A stretch of DNA of 64,000 bases, taken from assembly GCF_036324505.1 (NCBI RefSeq), contig NC_086354.1, positions 18,166,707 through 18,230,706 on the forward strand, written 5' to 3'. A model generated the notes under the pieces. That model had not been told where the DNA came from. It saw nothing but the letters and a program-made list of their open reading frames with translations, and did no database searches. A program made the translations under genes and the position numbers. The stretch comes from Eleginops maclovinus. Lineage: Eukaryota > Chordata > Actinopteri > Perciformes > Eleginopidae. Position 1 is the first letter of the stretch. The number at the start of each line of letters is the position of its first letter. Shown here piece by piece: positions 27,330 through 39,800 of the stretch.

Positions 27330-30300
27330 CAGAACAAATGGAGGTCGTTCTTCAGGTTCATATTAGATCCTGGATCTGAATAGGCAACACTGTCTGTATT
27401 TGGGAAAACATAGGAAGAATATGTGAATTGTTCTGTTCTTATTTAACATTAAAAGTTGCTCTACAGGAGCTGACTTCTCATTTGGCTTATTACATTGCTT
27501 TCAATAATAAATGAGAGTCAGGAGATTCAGACTGGGTTATTCATGGTTCTTTGAGGATTTTGTTTAGATGTTTAACAAATCCGCTAAAAAATTATAGAAA
27601 CCACTAAACAAATAAGATATCGGCCTCTTATCCCAGAACCTTCAACGTTTGGTATTTATTGGGACACAAAATATGATGATGTAGATAAAACAGTCACATT
27701 TAAATGTGTAACTGTGGGAGAGAAAATTAGAATTCCTTCCCGTTACCTGATTTATCTATTTAATCAATTTATTCCTCCCCTCATCTCATGCTCTAGAAAA
27801 TCCCACACTATACATGCATTACTTTGTGGGTTTGTCCCATGTATTTTGCAGATCATTGTATCCTTAGACTGCTAAACATGCTCAAACGTTTGTTTTATTT
27901 GGTGTGTGTACATATTAGCGCATTTGTGTACTTCCTTTTGCGCATGCAAGTAAAAAAAAAAAAAAAGGGCAAGTCAGCAGTTTCACAATTGTTAATCAGG
28001 TTAAGAGGACATCATGCAAAAGACCGAACATAAAACACATCCTACCAAAGTGCCAATCTATATATACACACAGTCTTTGATGATCACACACACACACACA
28101 CTCAAGAAATTGAGGAACACTGAAAATAATAGAGGTTTGGGTGTGGTACAACTCAAATGCATCCAATACCTGCAGGTTTGCCTTAACCTTTTGTAAAGGT
28201 TTGCATTTTCATATTAGTCTATTTTTCTTCAGATTGACCAGCAGCAAATAACAAAACATAACATATCTCAGATAAGACTCCTTTTTTCCTTGTCTGTACT
28301 TCTGTGTCTCTCCTTTCTCTTTCGTCTGCATACAGAGCCGTCAGTGCTGCAGTGCTGCTGACTAGCTGAGGGTCAGTGATTGTGAAGGGAGACGCAGGGC
28401 AGCAGAGCTGAGACAGTGTCACTGTACACCTCTCAGACATACTGCGCCGGTGCTGCAGGGTCTATACTGTGTTTAGTGATGTTTTTAATGTATGCATAGC
28501 ACAGATACACACATAGCAGATATTTTTTCCAGAGTGATTTTCACATTTTTGCCTCAAGGGTTGCAGAGGTTTGAGGTTGGCACTGTGCCCCTGAGAAATG
28601 ACTGTGCAGGGTTATCTTTGTGAAGCAGAGGCTGGAAAATGTGCTGTGTTAAACACCAAGTATTGCTTTGTCTAAGCGAAATGGAGGACAAGTTAAAGGT
28701 TTTAGTTGACTCATTTTAACTGTCCTTCTCCAAGGTATGTAAATCCATCAAAAATAAGTTAACTTACAGTATTTGTAAGAAAAACCAAATAGTTTCTCCT
28801 GTTTTTATGCAGTGGCAAAATAATTACAGATTACTTTATTATCAAAGTAGCAAAACTGAATAACAAAACAGTGTTGCTCTAAAATAAATGTATAGTGGAG
28901 CAGGTAAAGTATTTACCTTAAAACGGGATAGAGTATAGTATAGTAGCATATATGAAACTACTCAAAGCACAAGAACCTAATCATCGTACGTACAGTACTT
29001 CAGTAAATATACACCCCACCACTGCTTGTGTGCAGTAACTTGAGAAAGTACCAGAAGAAACAGGAGATCGTTGAAGCTCTGTTTCTTTACTCAATGACAT
29101 TAAGAAATCCAATAAACTAACGTATTCAGGAGTGTTCAAAGTCAGCACCACTTAGAACAAGCTTTGAAGCTATTTTAGATCAAATTCTGTTGAGAAACAG
29201 CACAACAATAATCTTGTAAGGACTGCGGTCACGGGACATGATATTCTAAAAGTGAGATTAAAGGCACCTCATGATTTTGTTGATTTTGTTCCCATTTTTG
29301 GAAATTTAAAAACACTCTTGTGGCTTTTCGGGAGGGAGACCAACTGAGATAACAACGTAAAATAATTCAAATGTGCTGGATTATTAATTCAATATTATAT
29401 TTAACAACAATAGATATTTCTATTCTTTATTTATCATGGTTATTGTTCAAACTGGTATATCGCAACACCATATAGTATTGACGAGGACTAAAAAGGTCAA
29501 ACCTATTCAAATATATTCTCTCTTTTCTCTATTTTGAATTGAGTTGGTTAAATGTATCTATGGTAATGTTTATAAAACCCAATGTTTTTTATTTGTTTTG
29601 TTTTTTTACATGGGACTGGAAGGTATAGCTTAGCATTTGACCCAAGAACTGGCTAAGTGCTGTGGCGGTTAAGAAGAGGGAACTCCACTGATTTAACACA
29701 GCAAAGTTGTGTTAACAGTTATTGTCTATGCAAATGCAGCAAAGTAAGGGGTGTAAGAGCCTACACAAGGGCTCATGTACCAATAAATAGAGGAACCACC
29801 TTTCTAAAACAGGCAATGGAAAATCTCATGGTCAACATTCACTCAGAGGCAGGGGGGCTGCAAAAATTCCTGCTCCACGGCCCATTATGAGCCAGCGCTG
29901 TCAGTGTTTGCCACAGAGATACAGGGGAGGCCGGGATTGTCACAGACAGAGCAGGGATTGTGTATTGCTGATCTGTCACCTAACTGCAGCGACAGAATGC
30001 AGACAGTAGGCCGTAATTATTGTTTGTAGCCCGGTGTTTGGCACTGCCATAGTTTAGGCCAAATAGCTGCCATTCCTGGCAATGTTTTGAATTTATCGTT
30101 TGTCCTTTTATTTCTGTTGCTGGGGTTCCAGTTTCCCTCTGAAGGCGTCCACTCTGCAGGGGAGCTCATTAAAAAAATAGCACAACAGGACTAAAAGAAG
30201 AATCAAATAAGGCACAATATAAGTCAGCCTTAAATAGGACAGGGCAACAGTTAAGTTAGATCTTGTTTCTGGGTGTCATCGATTGAAAACCGCAAGCACT

Positions 30301-33300
30301 AGGCAGCAAAAAGGCTCCCTTTGTTCCATCTCCCATGATGGTGAATCACAGACCCTCGCGACCTGTAGCCATAGCAATGGTCCCAACTTTATTTAACAGT
30401 GATGAAACCAAGACAGACACAGATTCCTGTTCATGAACAAGAACTTTTTTTATAAGTTGCAGAAGATATTGTGCAGTTTGTGCAGTTTGTGACAGTGTGT
30501 CCCTTTTATACATCGGGTTAGTTTTTTGTTTTGCTTGTTTTGTTTTGGCTCCGACAAATGAGTTGGTTTCTTTATGGGTCATGACATGGCAGATTTAGTG
30601 GAGGGAGTGCTGCAGCACAATTGGATTTGTAGCACCTCAGTGAATGCATGGAGATAGTGAAGTAAATCAGAATGTGAGAAAGAAGGGCTGTATATCTATG
30701 CCACGGAGCACCAGTGAGCTTAAGCAAATTCTGGGCATGAGGGCTTTTTATTAGTGGTGGAAATAAAAGTTAAAGAAATTGTAAAGGATTAAAGTACTTA
30801 ACAATAAATAAAGGCCTTTAACAAAAAAGCAGTGTTGCATTTCTGCCCCTTGAACATTTCAAAAGCCTATGAGTTTTTAGCAGCTCCGACAAAATGACAT
30901 TTGCCATCTTAACTTATCAGATGTTATTTTAGATTAAAAAATAATGTTTTGAGGCAAAAAGTTCACATTTTTCAAAGATAGTGTTAGTGATCAACACAAT
31001 GAGCAGATTAACGATGGCTGGTCATTTTGGGGAATAGAGTTTTTAGACTGGATACCTTTCATCCAAATAACAGAGGAATTAGACTGCTGAGGCGATTTTC
31101 CAAATCTCCATGGTGACTGACAAAACCCTTGGAAAGTATCCATGAATGGCTACTTTGCAAAGACCTCTCCCTCTCACTCTCTTTGTCTTCTCTCTCTTTG
31201 TCTCTCCCGGCATGTGTGTGTGTGTTTTCAGTGAGTGATCGGGTCAGGGTACAGGAGGGGTAACAGAGCAAGATAAACTTCCCAGCATTTACCTCTGTCA
31301 TTAGCACAAAATCATAATTCATATTTCGGCAACATTTACAGCATCAAATTCTCAAATGGATCATTGGCATTCCCTCCGATGGTAAATCACACACTCGTTT
31401 CAAGTATAATCTCTGGCAACACCTATTTGGAGCCAGTCTTTCAGAAAGTGTCACCTACATATGTCTGACTGTCGCATGGGGCATCACCCTGGCCGACAGA
31501 CAGCTGCAGCTGACACCTATCCTCTTCTCACCTTCCTCAAGGTGAGTGGATAAGGGAGAAACAAACCCTTGAAGTATGAATGGAGAAAAAGAAAATACAC
31601 TTATGATTCCTGTTTATAAGTCACTTACAATTCTGTGTTCTAATTCAGAAAATGTTAGATGGTCATTTAAAGAGATTAGAGTGATATCCTTCTAGGTCTA
31701 GTTGTGACTTGAGTTCTAACAAGAAAAACTATTGTCCACGCCTAAGGCTCATTCCACATTCACGTGCTTTTCTTAGTTAATATCCTTATGAAAGTCAAAT
31801 GTCACCACAGAGACGCTTCTAGGCAATCATCATACATGGGATTATTCTCACAAGTCTTTATCTCGCATCAAATTTACATAAAAAAAAAATAACAAAGATT
31901 GCGGTTGAGATTTTTTTATGTGTTTATTAAAGGCATTTAGAAAAAACACAAAATCTGTTACTTCAAACCGCAATAGCAATAAACCTGTAAACGGCTTCAA
32001 TTGAAGGTTTTGCTTCAGTCGTTTCAAGCCATGAAATCAGCTGTTCGGCTAATGCAGTTAGCAACAATATGTACTTTTTATTTTGTTTAAAAGTATGTTG
32101 ACCCAGGATCGAGGTTGAAAGTGGGCACATGAACACAGACACTGACTCGGTTATTAGATGTGCTTATGAATTATAACATACCTCTAAAGCATATTCCTTT
32201 TACAAGTTACAAGACCAATAAAGTTTAACTCCGTCAGCAAACAGTGTTTTATCAACACATCCAGCACATATTTAAGCAACATTAATAATGGGAGTACGTT
32301 CACCTGATTAAGCGTTGTTTTTCATGATGGATATTATATCAGCATACATCCAGGACTCTGGGGTAAGTCTTTAGTCTCTTAAACAATATAGCTAACTGAT
32401 GTTTGACACGTTTACACAAGGTAGTTTAAAAACACTTACCGGTGGTTTAATTGGAATCATGTCAGACTCTTCTAATCACCTGGCTGTAAAGAAATCCAGT
32501 TAATGTTTTTAAATGTCCCACTTGAGATTCTGTTTACTATCCAGGTATTTCCTTTATACATCCATGAGGTAGGCGGCAGGTGGGCGCCGCCATCTTTGTT
32601 GATATGGACCTGAGGTGCAACCTTCATGTGGCCACAAGGGAAACAGGTAAATGATCTTTTAACACTGTAAATATTTCCCTACAGGCGGTTAAAAGATCAT
32701 TTGCCGGATAATTATTCACTTGGTATGCAACAGCGATGTAAAATAACTAAGTTTGCTCAAGTAATGTACTTAAGTAGATCTTGAATTTTGAGGTCCATTT
32801 GTTTCCAAGTATACTTCTACTCCACTAAAATTCAGAGGTAAATCGTATAATTTGACTCGACTACAATTATGTTGTACCTTAAGTTACTTTGCAGAATTGT
32901 ATTAATATTGTGAAATGTAATCAACACCTAAATAATAATTGAGTTACGCCTAGAGTAATATTCAAAAGCTAGCCTGCAGTATACAACGTAATGTAAATGA
33001 GCTGCACCTTTAACAGGTTTGATAACACTTGTAGTCAAAACATATGATGAAATTGACCAAATTGCATAATGAATACTACTGAATTCTACTTTTACTTGCA
33101 ACAGACACTGTACTTTTACATAAGTATAAGATCTGAAAAAGTGTTCTTCCTCTGGATCATTAAGTACTTTTAAATTGTACCTGTCATGTAGTACTTGCCC
33201 CTAATTTTTTCTGGCTCTGTATCGAACTTTCCAAAGTCTCAGAAATAAAAACGTGATGATGTCCTGAATCATATCACTGCCTTGTTGAGTTGAGTTGGAG

Positions 33301-33345
33301 AGAAGCCCTTTTGTAACTGTTACACAACACAATTAAAAAACGAAA
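27330..33345. other. Intergenic DNA between vimentin and RP1
   Basis: No exon is supported on either strand. It holds poly-A and short AC tracts near 27950-28100, two stretches resembling the ACTT/AGTA-rich fish repeat (about 28880-29060 and 32740-33200), an unusually non-AT-rich block at 29880-30150 and a 15-bp inverted repeat at 32649-32702. Upstream enhancers of vimentin may lie here but cannot be identified from sequence. Confidence 0.4.
32649..32702. repeat. Perfect 15-bp inverted repeat
   Basis: Arms AAATGATCTTTTAAC (32649-32663) and its exact reverse complement (32688-32702) are separated by 24 bp. It could be the end of a small MITE or a hairpin; no coding context. Confidence 0.7.
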
Positions 33346-33350
33346 CATGG

Positions 33351-33356
33351 TTTATT
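33351..33356 (-). other. Candidate poly(A) signal of RP1
   Basis: AATAAA on the minus strand, about 450 bp past the RP1 stop codon. Confidence 0.45.
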
Positions 33357-33804
33357 AAATCAAACATCTGACAGCTAAAGACATGTGAAGCTGTTTTTTG
33401 ATGAATTAAGTTATTTTGTTTTCACAGAATAATCAGATCTCAAATGCCACACAGTAGTCCCTTTGTTTAAATCCTGAAACATGCATTGCACATAGTTCAA
33501 GAACCAAAACAGAGATCAAATCAAATATACCCAGCAGGAAAATTTGGTTTACTTGGCATATATAATATTTTCTCTGATGTATTGCATTATATTCAATAAG
33601 AAACTGCTCATTTGTAATACTTATAACAACACTTTATACAGTTATGTACAGTCAAGAGCATTGAATCAGTAACCAATACGTTTTTAGTTGCTGCTACTGT
33701 TATACTTCCTTTTGACATTAACTAATAAGAGGCACAACTCTCTTCAACCTCCACACACAAAGTATGTAGTTCCATTGGAAACGTGTTTTGTTTACTTTTT
33801 GCTT

Positions 33805-36800
33805 CTATAGTATGGGACAGTATTGGCCACATCTCATACGTAGTCTGTCCAGGGAGTCTTGTGCCTGCAATACATTCCCTCCTACACTAGAGGTCGGTCT
33901 TGCCATTGTTCCGGCCGAGGACTCCCCCTCAGGATGGACTTTTCTGTCTGGATATTTAAACTCAACTGATGCAAAGGAAGAAAGACTACCATTTTTATTG
34001 GGCCATGTTCTGGAAGTGTCAATCGCAGGTGACACCCTGAAGCCTCTCCCTTTGTCACTGCTTGCATCTTTTCTCCCACTTTTGTCGGTTAAATCATCCA
34101 AAAAGGGGTCAGAATCGCTTCCATGTGGCATGTTGTAGTATGTGCACTTTGGACTTAGGGGCTTTGCCATCTCCTCAAGCTCTGATGAAGAAATGGCTGA
34201 AAGAAGGTTTTGCTGGGTTTTGCAGTGTGACGGGACATCCTCGCAATTGTTCTCCTCACCTGTGTCGATAGATGTGCTATCTAACTGATCGTACATTCCC
34301 AGCAAGACTGGAGGAGATTTTCGGATGAGGTGATTCTCTTTGAGCAGCCATCTACCTTGGTCGATCAGAACACCTTCAGGTGAGTCCTTCTGCGGCGTGG
34401 AAGAATTGCACTCTGCGGCAGCATCAGCATCTACCTTCTGTGAGCTTCCAGCACTGAAATACGACAGATCCTCCTTTGAGGTTTTACTGCCTGAGACATC
34501 AGAAGATGAACCTCCCACACTTTTGATTTGAGAATTTGGCGAAACTTCTATATTACTCTTAGCTCCCTTGACATGTGCTATCTCTTCAGGTGTGCAGCCT
34601 GGAGAAGCCTCTTCTCCGCTCTCTGTGACGATATCTACAGAATCCTGAGTTTTATATCCACCACTCTCTGACGATTCTGGCCTGTAATCAGACAAATCTG
34701 AGGTGCACGGGGATGGCAGACGCTTTAAGCCATATGATGCATCCTTTGTATGTTTTGGAATAACAGTTTTAGCTTGTGTTACTCTAGCATTATCTGGCTC
34801 TATCCTGATTTTCCCCAGAGTGTCATACGTGAATTTAAGTGAAGAGCACTGCAGGGCGTTGTTAACAAAGTCAAGCAATTCCTGTGATATTTCCACTGGG
34901 TGTTCCTCGGGCTCTCCTCCCTGGTCTGTTTCATTAACAGTGTCTGTCCCATTACCTTTATCATCCTCACACTGGCCCTCGGAGGAATATTTAGTTGATG
35001 ATTCAGTGTTGGGTTCTGTTACCTTTGAATCTACATTTGCTTCATCACAGCTACTCTGCGACAGCAAATACGAGGCCTCCTCTAGTAGCTTTCTACAATC
35101 TTTGTCCAAAGCAATACTTTCTGCATCATCAATAGCATTTTCCTCCATTAACTCATCCCCCCCTTTTACCTCATTGCTTTCATTTTCTTCATCCTCTTCC
35201 CTCTCCTCTTCATTTAGCATTTGCTCTGCTCTTATATGTTCTTCAATCTCCTCTACAACGTCTTTCTCTTCTTCTGATTCTTCCTCAAGCCCAGTTGCTT
35301 TTATCCCTAACTCGTTCCTGCTCTCCTCACTCTCGTTACAAGTTTCTTCCTCACCGTCCCCCCCAGTCTCTTGAGATCTGTGTTTTTCCCCCTCATCTTC
35401 CTCTTCATTGTTTCCATCTTCCTCCTCGTTGTTTCCATCTTCCTCCTCATTGTTTCCATCTTCTTCCTCCTTGTTTTCATCACTTACCACTTCGATTTGG
35501 TCTTCTTCCTCATCTTTTTCCCTAAAAACATCATCCGCCTCCTCATCCCCCTCCTGTATAACCCCCTCCTCTACATCTTCCTCCTCCTCCACTATCTGTT
35601 CAAATGTATTTTCCACTTCCTCTCCTTTATCTGTCTCCCCAATAACCTCCCTTCTTCTCTTTCTTCCTCCTCCTCATCCACCTCTTCAATTATATTGTGT
35701 ACTTCCTCTGATTCCTCAATAACCCCATCTGCCTCTTCTTCAATATCTTCCCCTTGCCTCTCCTCATTTATACATTCCTCCCCCCTCTCCTCCTCCCCCT
35801 CCTCCTCCTCTTCGTCTTCCTCTCCTCCTCCTCCTCCTCCTCCTCCTCCTCCTCCTCCTCCTCTGTCTCCCCTTCACCCTCTCTCTCATCTGTTTCTTCA
35901 ACAGTATCATACTCTCTTGTTTCTTGAATGTCTTCTTCCAATTTCTCCTCCTCTTCCTCTTCATCCACTCTCATCTGGTTCTCTGTCCCTTCCTCAACAG
36001 ATTGCTCTTCCTCTAAACTCCCTTTTCCCACTTCTGATTCTTTCTGCTCCTCTTCATCCACTTCGGTCACTGTCCCCTCTTCTGCCTCCTGCTCCCTCTC
36101 TCCCTTTTCAGTGTCTTCACTGTCATCATCTCTGTCATTCGTCAGCTCCCTTTCCTCCTCTACTTGTTCCTCTTCCTCCTTGTCTTTGTCTATTAAGTGC
36201 TCACCTGTCTGTGATATTTCTGAATCTTTATCAGGTTCTTTATCTGACTGGGTTTTCACCTTGGTGTGTTCAGAATAAAACAGTGTACCTTTCTTTGCAA
36301 TATCATGACCCTGTTTTCTCGGAGAACCGTCCTCAGTTAAGGAGGTAGTCTCAGGCTCAGGAGAATCTTTTGTTACATCGTTGCATTCTTGAACAAATTG
36401 TTCAACATCCTCCTCAGAGTCTGACTGTTTTCTTTCATTTTCTACAAAAGTGCTCTCCTCCACAGGGTAAAAACTTTTAGCTTGGTGGATTGTTGAAGAA
36501 ATCTCTGCTCTGAGATCTTGCGGCATATTCAGCTCATCCATCAGCTCTTCAATATCCTCAAAAGCATCCCCGCCTTCGGAAGAAAGGTCCAGCGCAAATT
36601 CTGTTTCTGAAGCTTTGACAGATAGTGGTTCACTTTCAAGTCTTTCTCTCATAATCTGGAAATCCTTCCAGCGTTCTCTGAAAGCAGAAGATGTTCTGCT
36701 GTGCAGGTCCGTTAAACTTGCCCTCAGCCCTTCCTCGTTCTCCATGCTGGAAATTTTTTGCAGCGACTCCAACATCAGTAAGGCCTCCGAGGTGCTCGAT

Positions 36801-39800
36801 TGGTTGCCATCGTTCGACGCAGATATTCTTTGGTTATCTCGTAGAGTCATCACTGATAAGAATGATACAAAGGCTTTACATGACGAGCCAAACACTCCAG
36901 CCACTTGTTTTGAGAAATCAGGAAGGCTGCTGGACTTTTCTAAGTTGGATGTTACGTTGGTTTCAGATGCACTTTTGATGCAGTGAATCGAAGAGTAAAG
37001 TTCCCGCAGGAGAGGTACTATATTTGCCTTTGTGTCCAAAGCCCTTGGTGTCGGTGAAGGTGATTCATTGTCAACTGTTTCGAGGATTCCTGCAGATTTG
37101 TTTGGTCTCAATCTGTTCTCGTTGGACACAAGATCGGCTCTAACACTGGGCATTGAAGCACAGAAACCTCTAAGTTGTTTTTCACTGCGCCGCAGAGCTG
37201 TAGGTTCATCGACATGAGGTACTGATAGACAAGAAGCTGTATTCTCGATGTCATCACTGGGCGATGAATAGTTCCCATCTGGGTTTGCCTGGAATTCGTT
37301 CTTTTCATCAGATTCAGAACCAGCGCCGATCTGAAACACGACCTTTGATCGAGGCTCTGTGATGTCCTCCTCAGTGTATGGCACAGGGTCTGGGCTGACT
37401 TTCTCCAACCAGTTCTCAACATATTGGTGGATTTCAGTGGGTGAAGGATTGACAGATGGTATCAAAAAACTCTCATTTACCACTAAAGACTTTTTAGATG
37501 ATGGTAAGTTATTTTCATTCATGGATTTGGCCTTGCTAATGGTCTTTCTGACTGGCACTAGTGCTTTCTTGGGTTGTAAAATATCTGAGAGGTTCTTCTT
37601 CATTTGAGGCCTCACAGTTGGTGTATTTACATTATGGCCATTAAATTTAGCAGCTGTTTTACTTATATTTTGTCTCTTAGGTGGGGTCTTTCTCACATTT
37701 TCATTGTCAATTATTGAAGCTTGCTCTTTCCCAGGCTTTGTTTCATTCTTACCCTCTTTCTTAATTTGAGGCTTTTCTGTTCCTTTACTCTTTTGTCCAC
37801 TTTTAGCACTTTCTGATGAACTTAAAGTATTTTTTACCAAACTGGTATTGCTGCTCTGCTTGTCTGTAGATGAATGTTTGCTATCCTTTGGAGGGCTAAC
37901 TATGCTGTCTTTTTGCTTCTTGTCCGAACCACTTGTTGAAGTTGAACTCTTCTTATTCTGAGCAGTTTTACGAGTCTTTTTTTTCGTCTCTCTTTTAGGA
38001 GTATTGACTTTTGAAGTTATTGGCTCTGAAGACAATGATAACATCTCCTCTTTCTGTCTTTGTAGTGAGTCTGAGGTGTGTGGCTGCCCGCTAAAATCAA
38101 TATCACAATCATTGCTGGATGACGGTTTGCTTTCTGCCGCTGGAGAGCCATGCAAAGGCCCACCGTCTGTGCTATATTCGTCATTTGCAAAGTAGTTGTC
38201 GTAGCAGGGTTGATTCTCATAAATATGCATCACAGTCTGTCTAACCTCCATCCCATTACTTTGTGTCTGAAGCACCTTAGATACTGCTGAGGAGGGCGAA
38301 CCTTTGCTGCTTGCTCCTGCAGACTTTGTTTGCCTAGGTTTTGGAATTGGCTTGTTGCTGCTGCTGCTACTGTGTTTTAAAACGCAGTATCCCTCAGTCG
38401 TATCTCCATCAGCCGTCCTCTCTATGTAGGAATAATGTCCCACTGTGCTTTCCTGAACTCCTGATTCTGTCACCGTCTTTACACTCTCAAGAGACGCTCT
38501 CTTCGTAACGCGCAGAGGACCTGGAGTAGGTGTTCGTTTGAATCCAGTTTTTCTAAAAGCTGTGGAATTGTAGCCTTCACCCGCTTGCTCGTCATTAAAG
38601 CCGACCCCCTTTCCATTCCTAGCTGAATGGTTCTCCTCTTTTGATTCATCGTCACTGGCACTAGAGGACTCTTTGGCAACAGCATTGTTTGAGTCAGGTG
38701 AGCTGTTGCCCGGCTCAGATATCGAAGCTGAAACTGTCCCATTCCTAAGGCTTGAGCGGCTGAGCGTTGTAGTCCAGTGGAGCATCTCCTCTTCTTTAAT
38801 AGTCAGTCGAACTTTCATCTCCACTGTCATACTGCCATCTTGATTGATACGGAAAGACTTTTCAATGTCATCATCATGAGGTACAATGCAAGTGTGAGAG
38901 TTATCATCCACCCTCCCAGCTCCACATTTGTCCTTAGGTGTTTGATGATGGTTGACCTCTGATTCAAATGATCCGTTGTGCTGAGGCAAAGGACTTGTGC
39001 TTCCATTTCTGGACTTGTTTATCTGGTTGACAATAAATCTCTCTGATGATAGGGAAAAATTCCTTGAGCCTCTTCCACTCGACAAAGATTTGTTGTTGTC
39101 TTTGGTTGAAGGTGTATGTGGAAAAAGGGAGAGACAAAGAGATATTTAGTTAATTATTGTTAAGAACACAAAAACACCATAGTGTATTCATATTGGTTTT
39201 TTAGTAATATTTTAGGAAAATGTTTACTTTTTTATTTCATTTTAAGAGGTCAATTACATCTGACATTAAAAAAAGTAGAAATAAGATCAAATATGCTTAT
39301 TTTTCTTAAATTTCGACAACTAAAGGGCCGTATTAGTTAAACAGCTTTGGTTTGGTTATATGATTAATGTACTTGCTTTAAAACATAAGACTGCAGACAT
39401 GCAATTACTGTCTAAACTACCCTACCGTATAATAACCACAGGGATGTTTACATATAGATTGTAATATGTGCATTTACTGATTACAACTCACCAGTTCCGG
39501 GCTGCAACATAGAGGGTTCCTCATGATCCATGTACGTTATTTGTGCCATCCGGCCCGCTCCTTGAAAATTGTAGTTTCCTAATCTGAAAGGCTCACTGCC
39601 TGCTGCTACAACAACCCCAGAGCACAAAATAAGTCCTGCAAGACCAACAATCTGAAAGAGGAACAGAAAAACAGTTGGTTGCGTGCATGTACTTACTTTA
39701 CTGCACTCCTATAGAAACATATTGTTGGAAAACAAACAACAAAAAGAGACAATCACAGACAATGAGGCATTCCGGAGAAATATATGCTTTTAGACGTTAC

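Noticed and set aside
34703..35374. Plus-strand Ser-rich frame of 223 codons
   Set aside because: Antisense of the RP1 last exon; low complexity.
35398..35470. Short regular repeats considered as a CRISPR array
   Set aside because: Eukaryotic coding tandem repeat with no unique spacers.
35371..36348. Plus-strand open frame of 325 codons, Ser/Pro/Leu-rich
   Set aside because: It is the antisense of the Glu-rich GAG/GAA tract of RP1, whose complement (CTC/TTC) is stop-poor in every frame. No homology or splice context.
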